Source: Paraburkholderia madseniana (GTDB taxonomy: Bacteria; Pseudomonadota; Gammaproteobacteria; Burkholderiales; Burkholderiaceae). Taken from it: a stretch of 64,000 bases of DNA. The DNA lies in contig NZ_VOSW01000028.1 of assembly GCF_009690905.1 (NCBI RefSeq), positions 31,394 to 95,393 of the forward strand, in the 5' to 3' direction. Both the position numbers and the translations under genes were made by a program. Of this stretch, positions 42,599-54,681 are shown piece by piece. The notes beneath the pieces are model-generated. The model was not told where the DNA came from, ran no database searches, and saw nothing but the letters and a program-made list of their open reading frames with translations. The first letter of the stretch is position 1. Every line of letters starts with the position of its first letter.

Positions 42599-43468
42599 GT
42601 GGACATGTTTTTGCAGCAGCTTCTCAACGGCTTGACGCTGGGCGGCATCTACAGCCTCGTCGCACTCGGACTCACGCTGGTCTACGGCATTCTCGCAGTG
42701 CCGAATTTCGCGCACGGCGCGTTCTACATGGTCGGCGCGTTCGTCTCGTTCTACCTGATGAGCCGGCTCGGCTGGAACTACTGGCTCGCGATGATCGGCT
42801 CCGGCCTCGCGGTCGCAGTACTCGCGATGCTCGCCGAGCGGCTGGTGTTCCATCCGCTGCGCAAATCTTCCGAATTGCATCCCATGATCGCCGCGATCGG
42901 CCTCCTGCTGTTTCTCGAAGCCGGTGCGCAGGCGATCTGGGGCGCGGACTTTCATCGTATGGCCACGCCCTACGCCGGGATCGTCGATCTGGGCGGCGTG
43001 ACCGCGCCCGTGCAACGCCTGCTGATCATCGGCGCAGCGTTCGCGTTGGTTGTGCTGCTGCAACTCTTCCTCAAATACACGGTGATCGGCTCGAGCATCA
43101 TCGCGATGGCGCAGGACCGCGAAGGCGCCTCGCTGATGGGCATCGACGCCAACAAGGTGACGATGCTGACTTTCGGCATCTCGGGCCTTCTCGCCGCCGT
43201 GGCCGCCACGCTGTACGCGCCGATCAACCTCGTCTATCCGGCGATGGGCCAACTGGTGATCCTGAAGGCCTTCGTGATCATCATTCTCGGCGGCATGGGC
43301 AGCGTGCCGGGCGCGATCGTCGGCGGATTGATCATCGGCATGGCGGAGAGCTTCGGCGCTTTCTACATTTCGACCGACTACAAGGACATCATCGCCTTCG
43401 TGCTGCTGGTGGTGATTCTGTCGGTTCGTCCTCAAGGTCTGTTCACCAAGGAACTGCGCGCATCGTGA
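42599..43468 (+). CDS. Branched-chain-type ABC transporter permease, LivH family
   Basis: The 289-residue membrane protein has the LivH opening FLQQLLNGLTLGGIYSLVAL and GLTLVYGILAVPNFAHGAFY, and the conserved cytoplasmic loop AMAQDREGASLMGIDANKV with GLLAAVAATLYAPI. The GTG at 42599 is preferred over the ATG at 42605 because GGAGGG lies nine bases before it. It is the first of five genes for uptake of an amino-acid-like or aromatic/short-chain carboxylate substrate. The regulon's enzymes suggest an acid activated to a CoA thioester. Confidence 0.9.
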   Translation: MDMFLQQLLNGLTLGGIYSLVALGLTLVYGILAVPNFAHGAFYMVGAFVSFYLMSRLGWNYWLAMIGSGLAVAVLAMLAERLVFHPLRKSSELHPMIAAIGLLLFLEAGAQAIWGADFHRMATPYAGIVDLGGVTAPVQRLLIIGAAFALVVLLQLFLKYTVIGSSIIAMAQDREGASLMGIDANKVTMLTFGISGLLAAVAATLYAPINLVYPAMGQLVILKAFVIIILGGMGSVPGAIVGGLIIGMAESFGAFYISTDYKDIIAFVLLVVILSVRPQGLFTKELRAS

Positions 43469-44487
43469 AACCGGTCATGAAATTATTCGAGGGCAAGCTG
43501 GGGTGGACACTGCTGTTCGTGCTCGGTCTCGTGTTTCCGTTTCTGGCCACCAACGACTACATGCTCACCGTGATGTCCACCGCGTACGTCTTCGCGCTGG
43601 CCACCGTCGGGCTGAATCTGATCACCGGCTATACGGGGCAGTTCAATCTCGCGCACGGCAGCTTCATGGCGGTGGGCGCGTACACGGTGGGCATTCTCAC
43701 GGTCGATCATCAGGTGCCGTTCTGGATCGCGTTCATTGCGTCAGGCGTTGTCGTCGCGATACTGGGGGCGCTGGTCGGCCTTGTTTCGCTGCGTCTGCGC
43801 GGCCACTACTTTTCTATTTTTACGCTGTGCGTCGGCTACATCATGTTTCTCGTCATCGAGAAATGGGACAGCCTCACGCATGGTGTCTCAGACATTGTCG
43901 GCATCCCTGCGCCTTCGGGCTTCGGCATCGTCTCTTTTGAAAATCCGCGGCCGCTCTATTACCTGGTGTTCGCCTTTCTGGTGCTCGGCGTGTGGCTGAT
44001 GCATCGCATCGTCGACTCGCTGCTTGGCCGGACCTTCATGGCGATCCGCAATAGCGACGGTCTCGCACAGTCGCTCGGTATCAACCTGATGCGCAACAAG
44101 GTGCTGGCCTTCGTGCTGTCGGTCGTCTATGCCGGGCTCGCGGGCGGCCTCTATGCGGGCTCCGTGCGTTTTCTCGGACCAGATCTGGCCGGCGTCGAGC
44201 ATACTTTCGACATGACCATGTATATGCTGGTGGGTGGCATCGGCACCCTCGCCGGCCCGCTGCTCGGCGCGCTCGCCATACCGTGGCTCACGCAGTATCT
44301 GCAGTTCTTGCAGGCGTACCGTTTCGTCGTGTTCGGCCCGATCCTGATTCTGCTGGTGATCTTTCTGCCGAACGGTATCGTCGGTTTGTATCGGGCAAGA
44401 ACGAGCCGGCGCGCGAAACTGGCAACGGCGAAAAGCGGCGGCGTCGCGCTCCAATCGCAGCCCACGCGCGGAGACCGCCATGCTTGA
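43465..44487 (+). CDS. Branched-chain-type ABC transporter permease, LivM family
   Basis: The 340-residue permease has TVGLNLITGYTGQFNLAHGS, GLVSLRLRGHYFSIFTLCVG and AIRNSDGLAQSLGINLMRNK, all typical of LivM. The GTG start at 43465 overlaps the LivH stop (GTGA), consistent with translational coupling; an ATG at 43477 lacks a ribosome site. Confidence 0.9.
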   Translation: MKPVMKLFEGKLGWTLLFVLGLVFPFLATNDYMLTVMSTAYVFALATVGLNLITGYTGQFNLAHGSFMAVGAYTVGILTVDHQVPFWIAFIASGVVVAILGALVGLVSLRLRGHYFSIFTLCVGYIMFLVIEKWDSLTHGVSDIVGIPAPSGFGIVSFENPRPLYYLVFAFLVLGVWLMHRIVDSLLGRTFMAIRNSDGLAQSLGINLMRNKVLAFVLSVVYAGLAGGLYAGSVRFLGPDLAGVEHTFDMTMYMLVGGIGTLAGPLLGALAIPWLTQYLQFLQAYRFVVFGPILILLVIFLPNGIVGLYRARTSRRAKLATAKSGGVALQSQPTRGDRHA

Positions 44488-45244
44488 AATCGACTCGCTC
44501 AGCAAACGCTTCGGCGGTCTCGTCGCGGTCGACGACGTCAGCACGCATATCGAAGCCGGCAAGATCAATGCAATCATCGGGCCGAACGGCGCGGGCAAGA
44601 CCACCTTCTTCAATCTGATCAGCGGCGCCCATCTACCGAGCTCGGGACGCATCCGCTTCAAAGGCCAGGACGTGACAAAGCTGGCTGCCGATCAGATGGC
44701 GCGTCTCGGCATCGCCCGCACGTTTCAATCCACCGCGCTGTTCGACCGGGCGAGCGTGCTCGACAACCTGATCGTCGGCCACCGGCTGCGCACGCGCTCG
44801 GGGCTGTGGGACGTGTTGACACATTCTGCGCGGCTCAAACAGGAAGAACGCATCTGCCGCGAGAAGGCGCGCGAGGCCCTGGATTTCGTCGGGCTGTCGG
44901 CAATTGCGGAACGGATGGCCGGCGACATCTCGCAGGAAGAGCGCAAGCGTGCAGCCGTGGCGCTCGCACTCGCCACCGAACCGAGCCTGATGCTGCTCGA
45001 CGAACCCGCCGGCGGCGTCAATCCCGAAGAGACCGAAGGCCTCGCCGAACTGATCCGCAAGCTGGTGAAACACGGCGTGACGGTGTGCCTGGTGGAACAC
45101 AAGATGAACATGATCATGAAGCTCGCCGATCGCATCATGGTGCTGAACTACGGCAAGAAAATCGCCGAGGGCACGCCTGCCGAGATTCGCGCCAACCCGG
45201 CCGTGATCGATGCCTATCTTGGGAGCGAACATGCTGAAGTTTGA
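44480..45244 (+). CDS. Branched-chain-type ABC transporter ATPase, LivG family
   Basis: The 254-residue ATPase has Walker A GPNGAGKTTFFNLISG, a variant signature ISQEERKRAAVALALA in place of LSGGQ, Walker B LMLLDEPAGGVNPEE and the switch VCLVEHKMNMIM. The signature motif departs from the usual LSYGQQR of LivG proteins. It overlaps LivM by eight bases and LivF by 14 bases. Confidence 0.9.
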   Translation: MLEIDSLSKRFGGLVAVDDVSTHIEAGKINAIIGPNGAGKTTFFNLISGAHLPSSGRIRFKGQDVTKLAADQMARLGIARTFQSTALFDRASVLDNLIVGHRLRTRSGLWDVLTHSARLKQEERICREKAREALDFVGLSAIAERMAGDISQEERKRAAVALALATEPSLMLLDEPAGGVNPEETEGLAELIRKLVKHGVTVCLVEHKMNMIMKLADRIMVLNYGKKIAEGTPAEIRANPAVIDAYLGSEHAEV

Positions 45245-45938
45245 GAACGTCGCGCTCGATTACGGCAGTTTCCGCGCGCTGGACGGCATTACGCTGCACG
45301 CGGACGACGGCGAACTGGTCGTGCTGCTCGGCGCTAACGGTGCGGGCAAGAGTTCGATCTTTCTCGCAACGAGCGGCCTGCGCCGCGCTGCGAGCGGCAG
45401 CCTGCGCCTCGGAACGCGCGAGCTGCTCGGCATGACGCCCGCGCAGATCGTGCGCAACGGCGTGATTCATTGCCCCGAGGGCCGCAAGCTGTTCCCGGGC
45501 ATGTCGGTGTTGAAGAACCTCACGCTCGGTGCCTATGTGCATCGCGGTGACAAGGCCGGCAATCAGCGCAATCTCGATCAGGTGTTCGCACTCTTTCCGC
45601 TTCTCGCCGAACGCAAGGATCATGCGGCCGGCTCGTTGTCCGGCGGGCAGCAGCAGATGGTGGCGATCGGCCGCGCGATGATGGCCCGGCCCAAGGTGTT
45701 GCTGCTCGACGAACCGTCGCTCGGTCTCGCGCCGCTCGTGGTCAAGCAGGTGTTCGAGGTGATCCAGCAGATCAATCGCGCGGGCACGACGGTGCTGCTA
45801 GCCGAACAGAACGCGTTTGCGGCGTTGAAGATCGCGCACCGCGCCTACGTGATCGAGAACGGCCGCATCGTGCTCGAAGGCGATCACACGAGTCTGATGA
45901 ACAACGAAGCGATCCGGCGCGCTTACGTCGGCGGCTGA
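45231..45938 (+). CDS. Branched-chain-type ABC transporter ATPase, LivF family
   Basis: The 235-residue ATPase has Walker A GANGAGKSSIFLATSG, signature LSGGQQQMVAIGRAMM, Walker B VLLLDEPSLGLAPLV and VLLAEQNAFAAL. Its start at 45231 lies inside livG-like sequence. Together with the LivG-like protein it would form the heterodimeric motor of the transporter. Confidence 0.92.
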   Translation: MLKFENVALDYGSFRALDGITLHADDGELVVLLGANGAGKSSIFLATSGLRRAASGSLRLGTRELLGMTPAQIVRNGVIHCPEGRKLFPGMSVLKNLTLGAYVHRGDKAGNQRNLDQVFALFPLLAERKDHAAGSLSGGQQQMVAIGRAMMARPKVLLLDEPSLGLAPLVVKQVFEVIQQINRAGTTVLLAEQNAFAALKIAHRAYVIENGRIVLEGDHTSLMNNEAIRRAYVGG

Positions 45939-46011
45939 ACGCATTTGATGCACAGCCTGACGCCTGACGCTTAAGCGCCGGGCCATTCGAACAATCCCAA
46001 AGGAGACACGT

Positions 46012-47196
46012 ATGACGATCAAACGCTTGTGCGGACGCGCTGGAGTAGTTGCGGCTGTCGCCACAACGGCGCTGCTGGGCACGGGCGCCGCGATGGCGCA
46101 GCAGGTGGTGCATATCGGCTACTCCGGTCCGTTGAGCGGTGGCGCGGCGAAGTACGGCCAGGAAGTGCTCGAAGGCATGCAGATGGCGGCCGCCGACGTC
46201 AATCAGGCCGGCATCGAAGTGGCCGGCAAGAAGATCAAGCTCGAAATCGTGCCGCTCGACGATAAGTACAACCCCGCCGAAACCGCGATCAACGCGCGTC
46301 GTCTTGCGCAGGAACAGCAGGCGGCTGTGGTGCTCGTGCCGCATTCGGGCGGTGGCTTCGCCGTGCAGACCAGCAACGAACAACAGAAACTGCTGCTGCT
46401 CTCGTACACCAGCGTGCCGCAGATCAGCGAGCGCGGCAACAAGCTCACGGTGCGCATTCCTCCCGCGTTCACCTCGTATCTGAACTCGTTCATCAAGTAC
46501 GAAATGGCGACGTACGGCAAGAAGGTTGCACTCGTCGCCACCGATACCGACTACGGCAAGGTCTGGGTCGCCGCATTCAAGCCCGCGTGGGAAGCAGCCG
46601 GCGGCACGATCGTCGCGGACAATTCGATGTCGTATAACCGCGCCACCGATTTCTACAGCGGCGTGAGCCGTGTGCTGGCAGCCAAACCGGACGTGATGTT
46701 TATCGGCGGCCCGTCCGAGCCGACCGGCCTGATTGCGCAGCAGGCGCGCGAACTGGGCTTCAAGGGCGGCTTTATCGTGATGGACCAGGCCAAGCTCGAC
46801 GAAGTGGCCAAGGTGACCGGCGGCTATGCACCGCTGAACGGCGCGATCGGAGTATTGCCGCTGGCCAACGATGAAACGCCGAACGCCAAAATGTTTGTGG
46901 AGCGCTTCCGCAAGAGTCACGGTGGCCGTGATCCGAGCCAGGAAGTATCGCTGAACTACACCGCGGTCTACGCAACGGCACTCGCGATGAAGCTGGCCGG
47001 CAGCGTCAACGACGCGACCGCGATCCGCAATCAGTTCGATAAAGCCGTGAAGGCGCTGCCGCCACAGGCTAATCCGCAAAGCGTGACGGGCGTCGACGAT
47101 CACGGCGGCTTCGTGATCGGCAAACCGCTTGCGGCGGTGGTTCAGGGCGGACAGTTGAAATCGGCGGACTTGAGTTCGCTGGCAGCGGCGAAGTGA
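46012..47196 (+). CDS. Branched-chain-type ABC transporter substrate-binding protein
   Basis: The 394-residue periplasmic protein has a signal peptide (VVAAVATTALLGTGAAMAQQ) and a type I binding fold: VVHIGYSGPLSGGAAKYGQE, NARRLAQEQQAAVVLVPHSG, KVALVATDTDYGKVWVAAFK and YTAVYATALAMKLAGSV. AAAGGAGACACGT precedes the ATG. It is the last gene of the porin-linked transporter operon. The ligand cannot be told from the sequence. Confidence 0.92.
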   Translation: MTIKRLCGRAGVVAAVATTALLGTGAAMAQQVVHIGYSGPLSGGAAKYGQEVLEGMQMAAADVNQAGIEVAGKKIKLEIVPLDDKYNPAETAINARRLAQEQQAAVVLVPHSGGGFAVQTSNEQQKLLLLSYTSVPQISERGNKLTVRIPPAFTSYLNSFIKYEMATYGKKVALVATDTDYGKVWVAAFKPAWEAAGGTIVADNSMSYNRATDFYSGVSRVLAAKPDVMFIGGPSEPTGLIAQQARELGFKGGFIVMDQAKLDEVAKVTGGYAPLNGAIGVLPLANDETPNAKMFVERFRKSHGGRDPSQEVSLNYTAVYATALAMKLAGSVNDATAIRNQFDKAVKALPPQANPQSVTGVDDHGGFVIGKPLAAVVQGGQLKSADLSSLAAAK

Positions 47197-47303
47197 TGAC
47201 GTGATGCGGGAGGCTTCCGGCGCTAGTTCGAGGACAAACTCCAGCACGCGCATGAGGCGCTCGAGCACTACCGCGCCGCCCGCAGGGAGCCGCGCGAACA
47301 GCA

Positions 47304-47328
47304 AGCGCACCGGTCATTCCGGTGCGCT
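47304..47328. terminator. Hairpin between the transporter operon and the autotransporter
   Basis: AGCGCACCGG (47304-47313) and CCGGTGCGCT (47319-47328) form a perfect 10-bp stem with a TCATT loop between two convergent genes. There is no T-run on either side. Confidence 0.55.
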
Positions 47329-47392
47329 GCTTCCTGTCCATAACGCTTGTCGCCCAAAGCCCACTTACACGGGACCGAATGTCATCGACCTG

Positions 47393-50284
<2,892 letters not shown>

Positions 50285-50349
50285 TGCGACGCCGGGGGGC
50301 GAACGGCGTCCGGTCGACCTGAACTGACGATCTCGAAAGCACGCATAGG

Positions 50350-50493
50350 GCACCGTATTATCGTTTTGTGATCGACCTCGAACCCGCGTTCGGCCATTTT
50401 CTCTTCGAGGTTGCGCAGGCTCAGCGAATACGCCACGTACGATCGCACACACGGCAGCATCATGTCCACTGGGTAGTGCACCCGTTTCAGCAC
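50350..50493 (-). mobile_element. N-terminal fragment of an IS6-family transposase (pseudogene)
   Basis: About 47 residues match the start of IS6/IS26-type transposases: KRVHYPVDMMLPCVRSYVAY, SLSLRNLEEKMAERGFEVDH and KTIIRC, corresponding to the zinc-finger/HTH region before the DDE catalytic domain. The homology stops abruptly after TIIRC, and no catalytic part follows. The fragment sits between the SDR pseudogene and the autotransporter, marking past transposition or deletion here. Confidence 0.75.
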
Positions 50494-50512
50494 CTTCGCG
50501 ATCCAACTCGGA

Positions 50513-51104
50513 TTACCCCTTCAACGCTTCGATAATCTGAACACGCACATCAGGCCGCTCGGCAAACGGATCAGTCGGATTACGCGGCGTCACGATATCC
50601 TCAGCGCGCGTTTTCACTGCGGCAAGCGCGTGCGGATGCGAGAAGATATAGAACTGCTCTTTGCGGATCGCATCGAACACCATACCCGCGACCTCTTGCG
50701 CACTCACCTTCCCCGAACTCACCGCCTTTTCGCTCATCACTCGCGACACGCGTTGCGATAAGGTCAGTGGCGTGTCGTTGTCCAGTTCGGACGGACGATT
50801 GCGATGCGCCTTCGCAATCCCCGTCAGTACGAAGTACGGGCACAGCACCGAGCACGCCGCCGAAGGCGTCGAGCGTGGCGCGGGCCAGTGAGTCGATTTC
50901 CTCGCCCTTCGCGACATCGACGCGGCGCGCGATGGCCTGCGCGCCGGCCGCGCTCACCTCGGCGAAGGTTTCATCGAGTGCGTCCTGTTGTACGTCGGCG
51001 AGTACCAGCAGCATGCCCAGCTTGGTGCCAAGCCGTGCGAACTCACGGCCGAATCCGGAGCCCGCGCCGGTGATTACCGCAACCTTGCCTTCAAAATTGT
51101 CCAT
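50513..51104 (-). pseudogene. SDR-family oxidoreductase with the catalytic core deleted
   Basis: The first about 80 residues (MDNFEGKVAVITGAGSGFGR, DVQQDALDETFAEVSAAGAQ, IDSLARATLDAFGG) form a normal SDR Rossmann start in one frame. A second frame then continues with CSVLCPYFVLTGIAKAHRNR through FDAIRKEQFYIFSHPHALAA to the end. The roughly 100 residues that would carry NNAG, the catalytic Ser and YxxxK are absent and the frame is shifted at the junction near 50845-50875. It is therefore a deletion pseudogene, the last gene of the ligase operon, next to an IS6 fragment. Confidence 0.8.
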
Positions 51105-51167
51105 GCCTTGTCCCATTGCCAGTTGGTGTATTTAGCCAGGTGTATTCAGGCGTCTCGATCCGCGGTG

Positions 51168-52724
51168 CTAACGCGCGGCGGGATAGTACTGCTCGCGCAA
51201 TTCCCGTTTCAGCACCTTGCCGATCGGACTGCGCGGCAACGCATCGACAAAGGTCAGCGCGGAGAGCCGCTGCATCTTGCCGAGCCGTGCGTTGACCCAG
51301 CTCAGCAGCGTGTCGGCGTCGATCGGTGCAGCCGGGCGACGCACCACGAACGCAACCGGCGTCTCGCCCCACTGCTCCGACTGCGCGCCCACTACGGCCA
51401 CATCCGCGACATCCGGGTGCGAGCACAGTTCAGCCTCGAGATCACTCGGATAAACGTTGAAGCCGCCCGAAATGATCATGTCCTTCTTGCGATCGAGGAG
51501 AGTCAAAAACCCGTCTGCATCGAAACGGCCCATGTCGCCCGTGCGGATGAAACGCTTTCCGCTCAGGTCGTACCACTCCGCCTCGGCAGTCTTGTCCGGT
51601 TGACGGTAGTAGCCGGTCATCATCGCGGGCGAATGGCCGACGATTTCGCCGACCTCGCCCGCTGCGACCTCGTTGCCGAGTTCGTCGATCAGACGGATGT
51701 CGTGACCTTCAACCGGTTTGCCGACCGTATGCAGCTTGGTGGGATATTCGTCGGCCTCCAACTGACACGAGCCGCCGCCTTCGGTCATGCCGTAGTACTC
51801 GGTGAGCTTGCCCGGCCAGCGGCGCACCACATCCGCCTTCACGCTCGCCGCGAACGGCGCGCTGGTGCAGAACTTGGCCTGGAAGCTGGAGAGGTCGTAA
51901 AGATCGAAGTCCGGATGCGCCATCAAGCGTTGATACTGGACCGGCACCAGCATGGTGTGCGTGACGCGGTACTGTTGCGCCAGCTCGAGATAGCGTGTGG
52001 CGTCGAATTTCGGCATCAACACGACTGTGCCGCCGAATGTCAGCGTCGGCATGAAACTCACGAGCGTCGTGTTCGAATACAACGGTGTGGAGATCAGCGT
52101 CGTGGCGTCTGGGCCATAGCCGCGTTGGATGCTGCGCACCGCATAAGCCCAGCGCATGCCGTGCGATTGCACGATGCCTTTCGGCGTACCCGTGGTGCCT
52201 GACGAATAGATGATGTTGAACGGCCACGCCGGATCGATCGTCACGGCTTCAGGCGTTGCGCCCTTGGGCGCGAGCCACGCTTCAAGCGCCATGCTGCCTG
52301 CGTGCGCATCCAGCGCGACGGGGATTGCGCTGATCTCTGCGGCCACCGGTTCGAGGAGACGCTTGACGTCGGCATCGAGGAACAGCAATCGCGCACCCGA
52401 GTTGCCGATCATGCTGACAAGACTCCCCGCGCTCGACGACGGCGCGAGCGGCGCAACCGCCGCCCCTGCCCGCAGCCCGCCGAGAAACACCACGGTGTAT
52501 TCCACCGAGGCGGCCGCGCATAACGCAATCGCGTCGCTAGGCTTGATACCGTCGCGCTGCAATGCGGCGGCAAAGCGATCGACTCGTGCGTCAAGCGCGG
52601 CATAAGTCACGATCTCGCCGTCGCAGATCAATGCCGCGTGCTCACCACGTTCTTTGGCGAAGCGGCGGAGCATGTCGGTGATGCAGACGAACGGTTCGTC
52701 CAGTAAGGCTTCGAGCCATGTCAT
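51168..52724 (-). CDS. AMP-forming acyl-CoA ligase 2
   Basis: The 518-residue ANL-superfamily enzyme has the P-loop FNIIYSSGTTGTPKGIVQSH, the A5 motif LTEYYGMTEGGGSC, the A7 motif FIRTGDMGRFDADGFLTLLD, A8 KDMIISGGFNVYPSDLEAEL and the A10 catalytic Lys in SPIGKVLKREL. It activates a carboxylic acid to its CoA thioester through an acyl-AMP. It overlaps the preceding ligase gene by four bases (ATGA), so the two are translated together. The acid is unknown. Confidence 0.9.
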   Translation of the reverse strand: MTWLEALLDEPFVCITDMLRRFAKERGEHAALICDGEIVTYAALDARVDRFAAALQRDGIKPSDAIALCAAASVEYTVVFLGGLRAGAAVAPLAPSSSAGSLVSMIGNSGARLLFLDADVKRLLEPVAAEISAIPVALDAHAGSMALEAWLAPKGATPEAVTIDPAWPFNIIYSSGTTGTPKGIVQSHGMRWAYAVRSIQRGYGPDATTLISTPLYSNTTLVSFMPTLTFGGTVVLMPKFDATRYLELAQQYRVTHTMLVPVQYQRLMAHPDFDLYDLSSFQAKFCTSAPFAASVKADVVRRWPGKLTEYYGMTEGGGSCQLEADEYPTKLHTVGKPVEGHDIRLIDELGNEVAAGEVGEIVGHSPAMMTGYYRQPDKTAEAEWYDLSGKRFIRTGDMGRFDADGFLTLLDRKKDMIISGGFNVYPSDLEAELCSHPDVADVAVVGAQSEQWGETPVAFVVRRPAAPIDADTLLSWVNARLGKMQRLSALTFVDALPRSPIGKVLKRELREQYYPAAR

Positions 52725-54457
52725 GACGAGGCGCCTCCTGTGCTGCCAGTGCTGCCGTTGCTACCGTTGTTCTCACTGGCCGCGGCCGTGCGTGCCGCAT
52801 CCTCTTCCTGCAACTTGCGCCACAGAATCTTGCCGCTGCCAGACTTAGGCAGCGACGTCACGAACTCGACAATGCGCGGCGCCTTGTAAGACGCCATCTG
52901 TTCATGCGCCCAGTCGATGATCTCCTGCTCGGTGATCGTGCCGGCATGCGCCGCTGCGGGCACCACCAGCGCCTTGACGGTTTCGCCGCGCTTCACGTCC
53001 TTCACGCCGATCACGCACACCTCGTGGATCGCGGGATGCCGGTACATGAGCGCCTCGACTTCCGCGGGCCACACCTTGTAACCCGAAGCATTGATCATGC
53101 GCTTGAGGCGATCGGTCATGAAGAAATACCCGTCCTCGTCGATATGACCGAGGTCGCCGGTACGCAGAAAACGCTTGCCGTCGAGTTCGATAAACGCTTC
53201 TTCAGTCGCTTTGGGATTGCGCCAGTAGCCTTGCATCACCTGCGGCGCGTTCACGATAATCTCGCCGGTTTCGCCTTGCGGTAGTTCCTGCAACGTGACC
53301 GGATCGATCACGCGCGAGTCCACATCGAATACGGGAATGCCCAGGCACTGCGGCTTCGGCCGATGCGGGGGATTGATGTGCGTGCCGGCGATCGTCTCCG
53401 ACATGCCGTAGCCTTCGACGTAATCGAGCCCCGTCAACGACTTCAGCTTTCTGGCAATCGCGTCCGGCATCGCTGCGCCGCCGCCGCGTGCGCCCGTCAG
53501 GCTCGACAGATCGTATTCGCCGAGCTTCGGGTTCGACAGAAAATCGACCATCATCGCCGTGATCGACTGCCACGCGGTCACGCGATATTTCTGCATGCAT
53601 AGCGCCGCCGCTTCCCGATCCCAGCGCGGCAACACGATAATCGTGGCGCCGGAGAAGACCGCGCTGTTCATGCCGCCTTGCATGCCGGTCACGTGAAAGA
53701 ACGGCAATATCGATAGATACACACCGTCCGGCGGTGCCGAGAACCAGACGCAGCCGCCGAGCAGCGTGCTCATCACGCTGCGGTGGGTATGCATGCAGCC
53801 CTTGGGCTTGCCGGTGGTGCCGGACGTGTACGGCATCACGCACAGATCGTCTGGACCGGTGGTGAGCGGACCCGGCGCGATATGCCGTTCGAGCACCTCG
53901 CGCCAGGGCGTGACGCCGGGGATATTGAAGGTCTTGCGCGGCGCCGCCACGAATTCCGGCACGGGAATCGGCGATGGCCGCTTCAGATAATCGCTGTACG
54001 TCGCGACGACTACGTGCTCGATGCCCTTCCCCGGCCCCCTGCCGATCAGCGGCTCGACGTTCGCGAACAGGCATTGCGGCGCGATGATCGTGGTCGCCTC
54101 GCTGTCCTCGACGTAATGCGCCAGTTCGCCGCTCATGTTCATCGGATTGACCGGCACCACAACGGAGTTCGCACGCAGGATCCCGTAGTAAGCGATGATC
54201 CATTGCGGGCTGTTCTGCATGTAAAGCAGCACGCGGTCGCCCGCTTTGACATGACATTCCTGCAGGAGAAATCCCGCGATACGCTCGGTTTCGTCCTTGA
54301 ACTCGCCGAAGGTAACCGGCGTGTCGTAGAAGACGATGAACGGCTTGTTGGGAAAACGCGCCGCCGACACCTCGGCGTTATAGAAAATGTTGGTCTCGGG
54401 CAGCGTCAGATGCTTTGGCACTTGCGGCGGCCAATTCGGGTGATGGCGTTCGTTCAT
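52721..54457 (-). CDS. AMP-forming acyl-CoA ligase 1, long-chain type
   Basis: The 578-residue ANL enzyme has the P-loop VMPYTSGTTGKPKGCMHTHR, YVEGYGMSETIAGTH, FLRTGDLGHIDEDGYFFMTD, RMINASGYKVWPAEVEAL and the catalytic Lys in KSGSGKILWRKL. The C-terminus ends in a low-complexity Ser/Gly/Asn tail (ENNGSNGSTGSTGG). The ATG at 54457 has AGGAG six bases upstream. Two ligases in tandem suggest either two related acids or sequential activation steps in one pathway. Confidence 0.9.
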   Translation of the reverse strand: MNERHHPNWPPQVPKHLTLPETNIFYNAEVSAARFPNKPFIVFYDTPVTFGEFKDETERIAGFLLQECHVKAGDRVLLYMQNSPQWIIAYYGILRANSVVVPVNPMNMSGELAHYVEDSEATTIIAPQCLFANVEPLIGRGPGKGIEHVVVATYSDYLKRPSPIPVPEFVAAPRKTFNIPGVTPWREVLERHIAPGPLTTGPDDLCVMPYTSGTTGKPKGCMHTHRSVMSTLLGGCVWFSAPPDGVYLSILPFFHVTGMQGGMNSAVFSGATIIVLPRWDREAAALCMQKYRVTAWQSITAMMVDFLSNPKLGEYDLSSLTGARGGGAAMPDAIARKLKSLTGLDYVEGYGMSETIAGTHINPPHRPKPQCLGIPVFDVDSRVIDPVTLQELPQGETGEIIVNAPQVMQGYWRNPKATEEAFIELDGKRFLRTGDLGHIDEDGYFFMTDRLKRMINASGYKVWPAEVEALMYRHPAIHEVCVIGVKDVKRGETVKALVVPAAAHAGTITEQEIIDWAHEQMASYKAPRIVEFVTSLPKSGSGKILWRKLQEEDAARTAAASENNGSNGSTGSTGGASS

Positions 54458-54578
54458 CGGCGTCTCCTGCCTTACTGTCTGTGCGCGTTTCACACGGATG
54501 GTGCGCGCTTCGTTCACATCCGCCGCGTGACGGTCGCGGCTGGCTAATGAATCAGGGAAATCAGTTGAATCAGCGGCT

Positions 54579-54680
54579 TCAAGAACGACCGAGGTGGCGC
54601 CCAAGCTCCATCTTCGCAATGGCGTTACGGTGCACTTCGTCAGGGCCGTCCGCAAAACGCAGCGTATGCGAGACCTCTCA
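54579..54680 (-). pseudogene. 3' stub of an acyl-CoA dehydrogenase gene
   Basis: Directly after the SDR stop, one minus-strand frame reads SHTLRFADGPDEVHRNAIAK then MELGRHLGRS and stop. The RFADGPDEVHRNAIAKxEL stretch is the characteristic C-terminus of acyl-CoA dehydrogenases of the ACAD10/11-like group. The rest of that gene is missing: the upstream sequence is the intact SDR in a different frame. This is the scar of a deleted dehydrogenase gene between the SDR and ligase genes. Confidence 0.75.
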
Positions 54681-54681
54681 A

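Noticed and set aside
45772..47310. A 512-codon minus-strand open frame across the substrate-binding protein gene
   Set aside because: It is antisense to a clear periplasmic binding protein with a signal peptide and has shadow-type composition.
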